Origin: Arsenicicoccus piscis
GTDB taxonomy: Bacteria; Actinomycetota; Actinomycetes; Actinomycetales; Dermatophilaceae
Assembly (NCBI RefSeq): GCF_022568835.1
Contig: NZ_JAKZHV010000011.1
Coordinates: 1-64,000 of the forward strand
Length of the DNA stretch: 64,000 nt
Direction of reading: 5' to 3'
The notes under the pieces are model-generated. The model did not search any database. It worked only from the letters and a program-made list of their open reading frames with translations, and was not told the DNA's origin. The position numbers and the translations under genes were made by a program. This document shows, in pieces, positions 56,425-64,000 of the stretch (within the stretch, counting starts at the first letter, position 1; every line of letters begins with the position of its first letter).

Positions 56425-57423
56425 ACCAGCGAGCAGCGCCCGTGCCAGTGCGTCGTCGACGACCAGGGACGACACCAGACCTCCGGTGACCGCCGCCCGC
56501 ACCGCAGGGGCCCGGTCTACCCCGGTCGCGACGGCGATGACCTGGGGGATGGCCGCGAGCACGTCGCCCGGCACGGTGATCAGGCGCTTGTCGAGCGGGG
56601 TCCGCACGACGTGCCCCCGCGCGTCGTAGCAGACCGCGGCCATCTCGCCGACGACCCCTGCGGCCCGCAGCTGCTCCCGGTCGGCCTCGGTGCTGGCGTC
56701 GTAGATCGTGGACTGGCCCGGTGCCCAGTGGCCGATGCCGACGACGGCCTTGGTGACCCGGCGCGCCTCGTTCAGGGCGTCCATCACCTGCGGCTCGCGG
56801 CGCAGCCCGTCGGCCGTCGCGACGTCGTCCACCAGCATGGGGGCGTAGAACACGTGGCCGCGGGTGCCGGCGAGGCGGGCCGCCTGCACGACCACCTCGA
56901 TGGCGCTGGCGTCCTCACCCTCGAGCGTCTGGGCGCCGCTCAGCTGCACCACCTCGATGGGCGGCAGGCTGCGCAGCGCCTGGACCATGGCGTAGACGCT
57001 GCGGGACCACGGCAGGCCGAGGACATCGGTCGGCTCGAGGACCTCGCCGAGCAGCGTGGCGGCGGCGGCACTGACCTGGCGTCGGACGGCGGCCGGCGCG
57101 GGGTCGGCGACCGTCACCACGACGACGTGGTCGAGCCCGAGGGCGTCCTGCAGCCGGGTCGAGGCGTCGATGTCGATCTCGCCGAGGGGGTTGATCTCGA
57201 TGCGCACCAGCCCGGTGGCGAGGGCCTCGTCGAGCAGTCGGGCGACCTTGAACCGGCTGATCCCCACCTCCTGGGCGATCTCCACCTTGGACCGTCCCTC
57301 GAGGTAGTAGCGGCGGGCGACCTTGCCCATCAGGATCGCCGCCGTGGCGCTGGGCACCGGTCCGGCGGCGAGGCTCCCTGCGGGCAGCGGGACCGGCCGG
57401 TTGCGCTCCGTGTGCGACGACAT
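56422..57423 (-). CDS. SorC/DeoR-type sugar-responsive transcriptional regulator
   Basis: A 333-residue regulator with an N-terminal helix-turn-helix (SKVEIAQEVGISRFKVARLL) and a C-terminal SorC effector-binding domain (GLPWSRSVYAMVQALRSLPP, VVGIGHWAPGQSTIYDAS and AIPQVIAVATGVDRAPAVRA). Such proteins bind a phosphorylated or free sugar and control divergent sugar operons. ATG 57423 follows GAGAGGGG and is preferred to GTG 57456. It is divergent from the polyol transporter operon, and the intergenic palindromes are its likely operators. Confidence 0.93.
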   Translation of the reverse strand: MSSHTERNRPVPLPAGSLAAGPVPSATAAILMGKVARRYYLEGRSKVEIAQEVGISRFKVARLLDEALATGLVRIEINPLGEIDIDASTRLQDALGLDHVVVVTVADPAPAAVRRQVSAAAATLLGEVLEPTDVLGLPWSRSVYAMVQALRSLPPIEVVQLSGAQTLEGEDASAIEVVVQAARLAGTRGHVFYAPMLVDDVATADGLRREPQVMDALNEARRVTKAVVGIGHWAPGQSTIYDASTEADREQLRAAGVVGEMAAVCYDARGHVVRTPLDKRLITVPGDVLAAIPQVIAVATGVDRAPAVRAAVTGGLVSSLVVDDALARALLAG

Positions 57424-57486
57424 GGCGACCCCTCTCGGCTGGGACGGCGGTCCCACACCAGCTGCTATCCCGATGCGGTCACCCCA

Positions 57487-57515
57487 TTGACAAACCGCAT
57501 GAGCGCCACTTTACT
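57487..57515 (+). promoter_or_regulatory. Sigma-70-type promoter for the polyol operon
   Basis: TTGACA at 57487-57492 is a perfect -35. After 17 bases TTTACT at 57510-57515 matches four of six -10 positions. The transcript would start near 57522, leaving a leader of about 145 bases before the binding-protein gene. Confidence 0.7.
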
Positions 57516-57556
57516 CATATGGGCACTCAGTTGCGCAACTGTTCGCTCATATGAGC
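57513..57556. promoter_or_regulatory. Three palindromic operator boxes
   Basis: ACTCATATGGGC (57513-57524, imperfect), CAGTTGCGCAACTG (57528-57541, perfect) and GCTCATATGAGC (57545-57556, perfect) lie in a row at and just after the -10. The outer boxes share CATATG and are centred 32 bases apart, about three helical turns, with the third palindrome between them. Another ATGAGC half-site is at 57499-57504. They are the likely binding sites of the divergent SorC-type regulator. Confidence 0.65.
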
Positions 57557-57667
57557 ACCAGTTGGGTCAGCCGGGTCGCCGTGCGCCAACCGTGGCCGAC
57601 ACCCCGCATCGTGGACCGTCCCTGCCAGCACCGACAGGGACGGGGCGGGACTCAACGAGGAGGATTT

Positions 57668-59032
57668 GTGCCGAGAACACTCGTCAAGGCCGTGGCGGTT
57701 GCCGCGACGGCCGTCACCGCAGCAGCCCTCGGTGGCTGCGCCGGCTGGGGTGGCGGAGGCGGGACGGGCGGCGGAGCCAACACCGTCAACGTCCTCATGG
57801 TCAACAACCCACAGATGGTCGACCTCCAGCAGCTGACCGACAAGTACTTCACCGCCAAGACCGGGGTGAAGGTCAACTACACCGTCCTGCCGGAGAACGA
57901 CGTCCGCGACAAGATCAGCCAGGAGTTCTCCTCCCAGGCCGGTCAGTACGACGTCGCGTCGCTGTCGAACTACGAGATCCCGATCTACGCGAAGTCCAAG
58001 TGGATCGCGCCGATGGACGACTACATCGCCAAGGACCCGGGCTTCGACCAGGGCGACATCCTCAAGCCGATGACGACGTCGCTGTCCTCGGACGGCAAGA
58101 TCTACGGTCAGCCGTTCTACGGTGAGTCCTCGTTCCTGATGTACCGCAAGGACGTCCTGGCCGAGAAGGGCCTGACGATGCCCGCGAACCCGACCTGGGC
58201 ACAGGTGGCCGACATCGCCGCCAAGGTCGACGGGGCCCGGCCCAACATGAAGGGCATCTGTCTGCGCGGCCAGCCCGGCTGGGGCCAGATCTTCGCCCCG
58301 CTCAGCACCGTGATCAACACCTTCGGCGGCACCTGGTTCACCAAGGACTGGGAGGCCCAGGTCAACGCGGCGCCGTTCAAGGAGGCCGTCAACTTCTACG
58401 TCGACCTGGTCCGGGCGCACGGTGAGAAGGGCGCGCCGCAGGCGGGCTTCACCGAGTGCCTGAACAACCTCATGCAGGGCAACGTGGCCATGTGGTACGA
58501 CGCCACCAGCGCCGCCGGCTCCCTCGAGGCCGACGACTCGCCGACCAAGGGCAAGTTCGGCTACGCGGCCGCGCCGGTCAAGGAGACCAAGTCCTCCGGT
58601 TGGCTCTACACCTGGGCGTGGGCGATCCAGCAGGCGAGCCCGCGCAAGGACGCCGCCTGGAAGTTCATCTCGTGGGCCTCCAGCAAGGAGTACGAAGAGA
58701 CCGTCGGCAAGGAGCTCGGCTGGACCCGGGTGCCCGCCGGCAAGCGTGCCTCGACCTACGAGAACCCCGACTACCTCAAGGTGTCCGCGGCGTTCGCCGA
58801 GCCGACCAAGGCGGCGATCGAGGCCGCCGACCCGCTGAACCCCGGCGTGCAGCCGCGGCCGGCGATGGGCATCCAGTTCGTCGACATCCCCGAGTTCCCC
58901 GATCTCGGCACCCAGGTCTCGCAGGACGTCAGCGCGGCGATCGCCGGCAAGATGACGGTCGACGAGGCTCTCGACAAGGGTCAACAGCTCGCCGACGACG
59001 TCGCCGAGACCTACCGTCAGCGAGGCAAGTGA
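57668..59032 (+). CDS. Polyol-type ABC transporter substrate-binding lipoprotein
   Basis: A 454-residue extracellular solute-binding protein (family 1). The signal peptide ends in a lipobox, AAALGGC, with Cys24 as the lipid anchor. The mature start NTVNVLMVNNPQMVDLQQL and later KFGYAAAPVKETKSSGWLYT and SGWASSKEYE-like AWKFISWASSKEYEETVGKE are typical of sorbitol/mannitol-binding SmoE-like proteins. GTG 57668 follows GAGGAGG at 57657-57663. The substrate is inferred from the mannitol 2-dehydrogenase gene downstream. Its stop overlaps the permease start. Confidence 0.93.
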   Translation: MPRTLVKAVAVAATAVTAAALGGCAGWGGGGGTGGGANTVNVLMVNNPQMVDLQQLTDKYFTAKTGVKVNYTVLPENDVRDKISQEFSSQAGQYDVASLSNYEIPIYAKSKWIAPMDDYIAKDPGFDQGDILKPMTTSLSSDGKIYGQPFYGESSFLMYRKDVLAEKGLTMPANPTWAQVADIAAKVDGARPNMKGICLRGQPGWGQIFAPLSTVINTFGGTWFTKDWEAQVNAAPFKEAVNFYVDLVRAHGEKGAPQAGFTECLNNLMQGNVAMWYDATSAAGSLEADDSPTKGKFGYAAAPVKETKSSGWLYTWAWAIQQASPRKDAAWKFISWASSKEYEETVGKELGWTRVPAGKRASTYENPDYLKVSAAFAEPTKAAIEAADPLNPGVQPRPAMGIQFVDIPEFPDLGTQVSQDVSAAIAGKMTVDEALDKGQQLADDVAETYRQRGK

Positions 59033-60009
59033 TGAGCACCGCCACCAACACCCCGGCGAGCAACGTCCCCCACGGCAGCTCGTCCCACTCCAACACGCCG
59101 CACACCAACACCGAGGTGGCCTCGGCCATCTCGCGGGCGGGCGCGTGGTCCCGGCGGATGCCGCTGCTGCCGGCGCTGATCTTCACGATCGTGCTGACCC
59201 AGCTGCCGTTCCTCGCGACGATCGTCATCTCGTTCATGAAGTGGAACGCCTACTACCCCGACGAGATCGGGTTCGCGGGCCTGAACAACTTCGCCAAGGT
59301 GCTGACCGACGTCAACGCCCGTCAGGCGATCTGGGTCACCGTCCTGCTGACGGCCGCCTCGGTCATCATCAGCCTGGTGCTCGGCCTGATCATCGCGCTG
59401 CTGCTGGACCGCACCTTCCCCGGTCGCGGCATCGTGCGCACGCTCATGATCACGCCCTTCCTCGTGGTGCCGGTCGCGGCCGCCCTGCTGTGGAAGCACG
59501 CGCTCTACAACCCTGAGTACGGCCTGTTCAACGGCCTGCTGCGCGCGGTCTTCGGGGCGAACGCCCCTCAGCCGGACTGGATCTCGCAGAACCCGCTGTG
59601 GGCGATCATCATCGCGATCGTGTGGCAGTGGACGCCGTTCATGATGCTGATCCTGCTGGCCGGTCTGCAGAGCCGTCCGATGGACGTCGTCGAGGCCGCC
59701 CGCATCGACGGTGCGAGCAACTGGCAGATCTTTACCCACATGACGCTGCCGCACCTGCGCCAGTTCATCGAGCTCGCGGCCCTGCTCGGGACGATCTACA
59801 TCGTCCAGAACTTCGACCACGTCTTCACGATCACGTCCGGTGGCCTCGGCACGGCGAACCTGCCGTACTTCATCTACCAGACCTTCTACACCGCGCACGA
59901 CTACGGGCGGGCCTCCGCGGCCGGCGTCATCGTCGTCATCATCACCTTGATCGTGGCGACGGCTGCCCTGCGCACGGTCTTCAGCATCTTCCAGGAGGAG
60001 TCCCGATGA
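59032..60009 (+). CDS. Polyol-type ABC transporter permease (SmoF-like)
   Basis: A 325-residue inner-membrane permease with six helices and a long polar N-terminus of about 45 residues rich in Asn, Ser and Thr. The EAA loop that docks with the ATPase is VVEAARIDGASNWQIFTHMT. The family-typical opening is LPALIFTIVLTQLPFLATIV. ATG 59032 shares one base with the preceding stop, and the end overlaps the next permease by four bases. The import complex lacks its ATPase in this window. Confidence 0.94.
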   Translation: MSTATNTPASNVPHGSSSHSNTPHTNTEVASAISRAGAWSRRMPLLPALIFTIVLTQLPFLATIVISFMKWNAYYPDEIGFAGLNNFAKVLTDVNARQAIWVTVLLTAASVIISLVLGLIIALLLDRTFPGRGIVRTLMITPFLVVPVAAALLWKHALYNPEYGLFNGLLRAVFGANAPQPDWISQNPLWAIIIAIVWQWTPFMMLILLAGLQSRPMDVVEAARIDGASNWQIFTHMTLPHLRQFIELAALLGTIYIVQNFDHVFTITSGGLGTANLPYFIYQTFYTAHDYGRASAAGVIVVIITLIVATAALRTVFSIFQEESR

Positions 60010-60866
60010 GCAAGCAGCTCACGACGTCGTCCGGCCAGGTCATCAACCAGCCCAAGAAGTCTCCCGTCGACACCCTGCTCGGCATCGTCGCCTGGCTGGT
60101 CGGGCTCGGCTTCTTCCTGCCCTTCGCGTGGATGGTGCTGACCTCCTTCCACCGCGAGTCCGACGCGGCCACCAACCCGCCGTCGCCGTTCGCGCCGCTC
60201 GTGCTCGACGGGTACCGCTCGTTCTTCAACTCGGGCCCGTGGCCGTCGCTGCTCAACTCGCTGACCGCGAGCGTGCTGTCCACGATCCTGGTGCTGATCC
60301 TCGCGTTCCCGGCCGCCTACGCGCTCTCCATCCGGCCGGTGCAGAAGTGGACCGACGTGCTGTTCTTCTTCCTCTCGACGAAGTTCCTGCCCGTCGTCGC
60401 GGGCCTGCTGCCGATCTACCTGTTCGCGCAGAAGGTCCACCTGCTCGACAACATCTGGCTGCTGATCATCCTCTACACCTCGATGAACCTGCCGATCGCG
60501 GTGTGGATGCTGCGCTCGTTCCTCGCCGAGGTGCCGGTCGAGATGCTCGAGGCCGCGCAGGTCGACGGCGCGGGCCTGGTCCGCACGCTGCGCGAGGTCG
60601 TCGCCCCGGTCGTCATGCCGGGTCTGGCGTCGGCCGCGCTGATCTGCTTCATCTTCAGCTGGAACGAGCTGCTCTTCGCCCGCGTGCTCACCGGTACGGT
60701 GGCGCAGACGGCCCCCGTGTTCCTCACCGGGTTCGTCACCAGCCAGGGCTTGTTCCTCGCGAAGGTGTGCGCCGCGTCGCTCGTGGTCTCGCTGCCGGTG
60801 CTCGTCGCCGGGTTCGCCGCGCAGGACAAGCTGGTCCAGGGTCTGTCGATGGGAGCTGTGCGCTGA
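60006..60866 (+). CDS. Polyol-type ABC transporter permease (SmoG-like)
   Basis: A 286-residue second permease, with six helices and the EAA motif in EMLEAAQVDGAGLVRTLREV. FFLPFAWMVLTSFHRESDAA and SLLNSLTASVLSTILVLILA are characteristic of the MalG/SmoG group. ATG 60006 overlaps the SmoF-like stop, and the stop at 60864 overlaps the mannitol dehydrogenase start. Tight coupling suggests equal production of the two permeases. Confidence 0.94.
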   Translation: MSKQLTTSSGQVINQPKKSPVDTLLGIVAWLVGLGFFLPFAWMVLTSFHRESDAATNPPSPFAPLVLDGYRSFFNSGPWPSLLNSLTASVLSTILVLILAFPAAYALSIRPVQKWTDVLFFFLSTKFLPVVAGLLPIYLFAQKVHLLDNIWLLIILYTSMNLPIAVWMLRSFLAEVPVEMLEAAQVDGAGLVRTLREVVAPVVMPGLASAALICFIFSWNELLFARVLTGTVAQTAPVFLTGFVTSQGLFLAKVCAASLVVSLPVLVAGFAAQDKLVQGLSMGAVR

Positions 60867-62368
60867 TGTCCGACACGAACGACACCGCCAAGAAGCCGGT
60901 AGAGCTGAGCGAGGCGAACCTCGACGCGATCGAGTCCCCGGTGGTCGTCCCCGGCTACGACCGGGCCACGGTCACCGACCGGATCGTCCACTTCGGGGTC
61001 GGCGGGTTCTTCCGCTCCCACCAGGCGATGTACCTCGACGCCCTCAAGGCGCAGGGGCTGGCCGACGGGTGGGCCATCACCGGGGTGGCCACGCTGCCGC
61101 ACGACCGCCGGATCTACGACACGATGACGGCCCAGGACGGGCTCTACACCCTCGTGGTCAAGCACCCGGACGGTCACCGCGACGCCCAGGTGATCGGCTC
61201 GATGACCGGCGTGCTCTTCGCGCCGGACGACCCCCAGGCCGTCATCGACGCCCTGGTCGACGACGCCACCAAGATCGTCGGCCTCACCATCACCGAGGGC
61301 GGCTACTGCTTCCACCCGGTGACGGGGGAGTTCAACCCCGAGGACGCGTCCATCAAGGCCGACCTCGAGCCGGGCGCGACCCCGACGAGCGCCTTCGGGT
61401 TCATCGTCGCCGCGCTCGCCGCCCGGCGGGCCGCCGGCAAGGACCCGTTCACGGTGCAGTCCTCGGACAACATCCCCGGGAACGGTGACGTCGCGAAGAA
61501 GATGGTGTCGGCGTTCGCGGAGGTCAACAACCCCGAGCTCGCCGAGTGGATCCGCGCCGAGGTCGCCTTCCCGAACTCCATGGTCGACCGGATCACGCCG
61601 GTCACCACCGACGAGGACCGCGCGTCCCTCACCGAGGAGTTCGGCGTCGTCGACGGCTGGCCGGTCGTGTGCGAGCCGTTCACCCAGTGGGTGATCGAGG
61701 ACCACTTCCCGCAGGGCCGTCCGGCCTGGGAGAAGGTCGGCGCCCAGATGGTCGAGGACGTCATCCCCTACGAGCTGATGAAGCTGCGGCTGCTCAACGC
61801 CTCCCACCAGGCGCTGGCCTACCTCGGCTACCTGTCGGGCTACCGCTACGCCCACGAGGTGTGCTCGGACCCGCTGTTCGTGACGTTCCTGCTCGGCTAC
61901 ATGGAGCAGGAGGGCTCGCCCACGCTGCCCGAGGTCCCCGGCATGGACCTCGACCAGTACCGCCACCAGCTGATCGAGCGGTTCGCGAACCCCTCGGTCC
62001 GTGACCACCTCGCCCGGCTCTGCCTGGAGAGCTCGGACCGCATCCCGAAGTGGCTGGTGCCCGTCATCAACGAGAACCTCGCGTCCGGCGGGGAGATCGA
62101 CCGCTCCGCTCTCGTCGTCGCCTCCTGGGCGCGATACGCCGAGGGTGTCGACGAGCAGGGTGAGCCCATCGAGGTGCAGGATCGGCTCAAGGAGCAGGTC
62201 ATGGCCGCCGCCGCCAAGCAGGGCGACGACCCGCTGGCCTTCCTGCAGCAGCGCGACCTCTTCGGCGACCTCGTCGACGACGAGCGCTTCACGACGGTCT
62301 ACCTGAAGGCGCTGAGCTCGCTGCACGACCAGGGCTCGCGCGCCACCTTGGAGGAGTGGGGGAAGTAA
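60866..62368 (+). CDS. mtlK: Mannitol 2-dehydrogenase (polyol-specific long-chain family)
   Basis: A 500-residue NAD-dependent dehydrogenase of the PSLDR family that oxidises D-mannitol (or arabinitol, sorbitol) to fructose. Cofactor-binding sequence is IVHFGVGGFFRSHQAMYLDA; catalytic K-x4-N-x2-H is KLRLLNASH near residue 307; SMVDRITPVTTDEDRA and VVCEPFTQWVIEDHFPQGRP precede it. It needs no zinc. It overlaps the gene before by one base and the next gene by one base, so the whole operon reads as one coupled unit. This gene is the best clue that the importer handles mannitol. Confidence 0.95.
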   Translation: MSDTNDTAKKPVELSEANLDAIESPVVVPGYDRATVTDRIVHFGVGGFFRSHQAMYLDALKAQGLADGWAITGVATLPHDRRIYDTMTAQDGLYTLVVKHPDGHRDAQVIGSMTGVLFAPDDPQAVIDALVDDATKIVGLTITEGGYCFHPVTGEFNPEDASIKADLEPGATPTSAFGFIVAALAARRAAGKDPFTVQSSDNIPGNGDVAKKMVSAFAEVNNPELAEWIRAEVAFPNSMVDRITPVTTDEDRASLTEEFGVVDGWPVVCEPFTQWVIEDHFPQGRPAWEKVGAQMVEDVIPYELMKLRLLNASHQALAYLGYLSGYRYAHEVCSDPLFVTFLLGYMEQEGSPTLPEVPGMDLDQYRHQLIERFANPSVRDHLARLCLESSDRIPKWLVPVINENLASGGEIDRSALVVASWARYAEGVDEQGEPIEVQDRLKEQVMAAAAKQGDDPLAFLQQRDLFGDLVDDERFTTVYLKALSSLHDQGSRATLEEWGK

Positions 62369-63330
62369 TGCGCGTCGCCGTGCTCAACGGACCGGGTGAC
62401 CTCGAGGTCGCCGCCGTCGGGGTGTGCGGGTCGGACACCCACTACTACGAGCACGGCCGGATCGGTCGCTTCGTGGTCGAGAGCCCGCTGGTTCTCGGCC
62501 ACGAGGCCTCCGGCCGCATCGTCGAGGTGGGCGCGGGCGTCGACCCCGCCCGCGTCGGCCGGCGCGTCTCGATCGAGCCGGGGGTGCCCTGCTTCACCTG
62601 CGAGCAGTGCCTCGCCGGGCGCTACAACCTCTGCTACGACATGCGCTTCTACGCGACCCCGCCGATCGACGGCGCGTTCGCCCAGCTGGTCACGGTGCAC
62701 TCGGCGTTCGCCCACGACATCCCGGACTCGGTGTCCGACGACGCCGCGGCGCTGCTCGAGCCGCTGTCGGTCGGCGTGTGGGCGGCCCGGAAGGCGCGCG
62801 TCGGCGCGGGCACCCGGGTGCTCGTCATCGGCGCCGGCCCGATCGGCATGGTCGCCGTCCAGGTGGCCAAGGCGTGCGGCGCGACCTCCATCGCCGTCGC
62901 CGACATCAACGAGCACCGCCTCGAGGTCGCCCGCGAGCTCGGCGCCACCCAGACCATCGACAGCCGCACCCAGAGCCTGGACGAGCTGACCGAGCGCCCC
63001 GAGGTGCTGCTCGAGTGCTCCGGCAACGGTCCGGCGACCATCGCCGCCATCAAGGCGCTCGCGCCCGCCGGACGCGTCGTCCTGGTCGGCATGGGCGGTG
63101 ACGAGCTGGCCCTGCCGCTGTCGGTCGTCCAGGAGCGTGAGCTCGAGGTCACCGGCACGTTCCGCTACGCCAACACCTGGCCGACGGCGATCCGGCTCGC
63201 GGCCTCAGGAGTCGTAGACCTCGACCGGCTCGTCACGGGCCACGTCGGGCTCGCCGAGGCCGCCGACGCCCTGCTCGCGGGACGCACCGACCCCGCGGCG
63301 ATCAAGACCATCGTCTGCCCCCAGCGGTAG
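62368..63330 (+). CDS. Sorbitol/L-iditol-type zinc dehydrogenase with a shortened N-terminus
   Basis: A 320-residue medium-chain zinc dehydrogenase. The catalytic zinc segment is GVCGSDTHYYEHGRIGRFVV, with LGHEASGRIVEVG; structural cysteines are in CFTCEQCLAGRYNLC; the NAD fold is VLVIGAGPIGMVAVQVAKAC. It probably oxidises sorbitol or xylitol at C2. The first 20 residues read MRVAVLNGPGDLEV-AAVGVCGSD, whereas relatives have about 20 more between the opening and AAVGVCGSD. So an in-frame stretch of about 60 bases appears to be lost around 62405, possibly between repeats. The ATG start overlaps the TAA of the preceding gene. Confidence 0.92.
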   Translation: MRVAVLNGPGDLEVAAVGVCGSDTHYYEHGRIGRFVVESPLVLGHEASGRIVEVGAGVDPARVGRRVSIEPGVPCFTCEQCLAGRYNLCYDMRFYATPPIDGAFAQLVTVHSAFAHDIPDSVSDDAAALLEPLSVGVWAARKARVGAGTRVLVIGAGPIGMVAVQVAKACGATSIAVADINEHRLEVARELGATQTIDSRTQSLDELTERPEVLLECSGNGPATIAAIKALAPAGRVVLVGMGGDELALPLSVVQERELEVTGTFRYANTWPTAIRLAASGVVDLDRLVTGHVGLAEAADALLAGRTDPAAIKTIVCPQR

Positions 63331-63336
63331 GAGCCT

Positions 63337-64000
63337 GTGTTGCCCCACCCGACCCAGCAGTCTGCTCAGCCGCTGCCCGCGCGCATGGCCGGTGTCCGGC
63401 TACCCGGAGACAGCACCGTCGAGCACGTGACCGTCGACGTGCCCACGCCGGGACCCGGCCAGGTGCTGCTCGCCATGAAGGCCTCGTCCATCTGCGGCAG
63501 CGACATCCGGGCGATCTACCGCGAGCACCTCGGCCACGGCGCCGAGGCCTACCAGGGCGTCGTCGCAGGGCACGAGCCGTGCGGCCAGGTCGTCGCGGTC
63601 GGTCCGGGCGCGCGCCGGCTCGAGGTCGGTGATCGCGTCGTCGTCTACCACATCGCCGGCTGCGGCATGTGTGCCGAGTGCCGCCGGGGCTACCAGGTCG
63701 CCTGTCACGCGCCGTTCCGCGCAGCGCACGGCTGGCAGCGCGACGGCGGGCACGCCGAGTACCTCCTCGCCGAGGAGGCGACCTGCATCCCGCTGCCCGA
63801 CAACCTCAGCTACGAGGACGGCGCGCTGGTCTCGTGCGGCTTCGGCACGGCGTGGGAGGCGATCGAGAAGGTCTCGCTGTCGGCGCGCGACCGGCTGCTC
63901 GTCACCGGGCTCGGCCCGGTCGGTCTCGCCACCGCGATGCTGGCGCGCTCGCTCGGGGTCACCTCGATCGTCGGCACCGACGTCAGCGCCGACCGTCGCG
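63337..64000 (+). CDS. Second medium-chain zinc dehydrogenase, cut off by the window
   Basis: The first 220 or so residues of a zinc-dependent alcohol dehydrogenase. It has [20 protein letters not shown] (catalytic cysteine), [20 protein letters not shown], structural cysteines [15 protein letters not shown], and [19 protein letters not shown] at the NAD site. AGGAG at 63329-63333 suggests GTG 63337 or TTG 63340, but ATG 63385 ([10 protein letters not shown]) is closer to where relatives begin. It continues past 64000. It is probably the third polyol-oxidising enzyme of the operon; the substrate is unknown. Confidence 0.9.
   Translation, partial: MLPHPTQQSAQPLPARMAGVRLPGDSTVEHVTVDVPTPGPGQVLLAMKASSICGSDIRAIYREHLGHGAEAYQGVVAGHEPCGQVVAVGPGARRLEVGDRVVVYHIAGCGMCAECRRGYQVACHAPFRAAHGWQRDGGHAEYLLAEEATCIPLPDNLSYEDGALVSCGFGTAWEAIEKVSLSARDRLLVTGLGPVGLATAMLARSLGVTSIVGTDVSADRR

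Overview
The window comes from a high-GC actinobacterium. Supporting features are the ruvCAB-yajC-secDF-apt-rel order, an InhA-type FabI next to FabG, a GuaB1-type enzyme, a mycothiol-type DsbA relic, GlgM-like glycogen chemistry, and pervasive GTG starts with leaderless promoters. Cyanophycin genes next to glycogen genes would fit Micrococcales of the Intrasporangiaceae kind, but that placement is inference.

Layout. Bases 1-505 hold a frameshifted 5' piece of rpsA, butted directly against the 3' end of a GH13 alpha-glucosidase. Bases 507-3641 are a minus-strand group (mscS-like channel, truncated hemoglobin, alpha-glucosidase). Bases 3693-5839 are malQ with one frameshift. Bases about 5.9-11.9 kb are a scrambled block: pieces of pepN, a mycothiol-dependent DsbA/nitroreductase, rpiB, globin, a tRNA-Gly 3' end, pdxT and two inverted, degraded partial copies of malQ. 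The pieces are exact over short runs and broken by indels. I think this block is an assembly or uncorrected-read artefact rather than biology, though it is also the strangest thing here.

From 12,041 on the sequence is mostly clean. Bases 12.0-22.6 kb are the DNA repair, protein export and stringent response cluster (yebC, ruvCAB, yajC, secDF, apt, rel, a GNAT). Bases 22.6-26.3 kb are an ABC-2 exporter with a two-component system. Bases 26.4-33.3 kb are housekeeping genes (DUF349 protein, cyclophilin, metallo-hydrolase, hisS, SURF1, moaA, DUF3099). Bases 33.4-34.9 kb are fabG-fabI. Bases 34.9-40.9 kb are a cyanophycin locus: a Mur-ligase/TPR protein, cyanophycin synthetase and cyanophycinase. 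Bases 40.9-46.2 kb are serB, glgC, a GlgM-like glycosyltransferase and a sugar porter. Bases 46.2-53.8 kb are a hypothetical gene, an orphan ABC ATPase, NfeD-SPFH, a TSUP permease, a SpoU methyltransferase, a GNAT-Nudix fusion and GuaB1.

The last 10 kb concerns polyols. A mannitol PTS EIIBA fragment and a headless zinc dehydrogenase meet at 54,920, apparently by loss of both 5' ends. Then come a PEBP protein and a SorC-type regulator, divergent from an operon with a strong promoter and three palindromic boxes. The operon encodes a polyol-type ABC importer (binding protein and two permeases), mannitol 2-dehydrogenase and two medium-chain zinc dehydrogenases; the last runs off the end. No ATPase for the importer lies in the window.

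Two themes cut across regions. Sixteen operon-leading genes carry a TANNNT box 6-8 bases before the start codon, the signature of leaderless transcription. Several otherwise normal genes (rpsA, mscS, malQ, pdxT, the ABC-2 permease, spoU) carry single indels, often in G/C runs, which points to residual sequencing error in the source assembly. I found no CRISPR array, phage, insertion sequence or clearly new biological system. The Mur-ligase/TPR companion of cyanophycin synthetase is the best candidate for real undescribed function.
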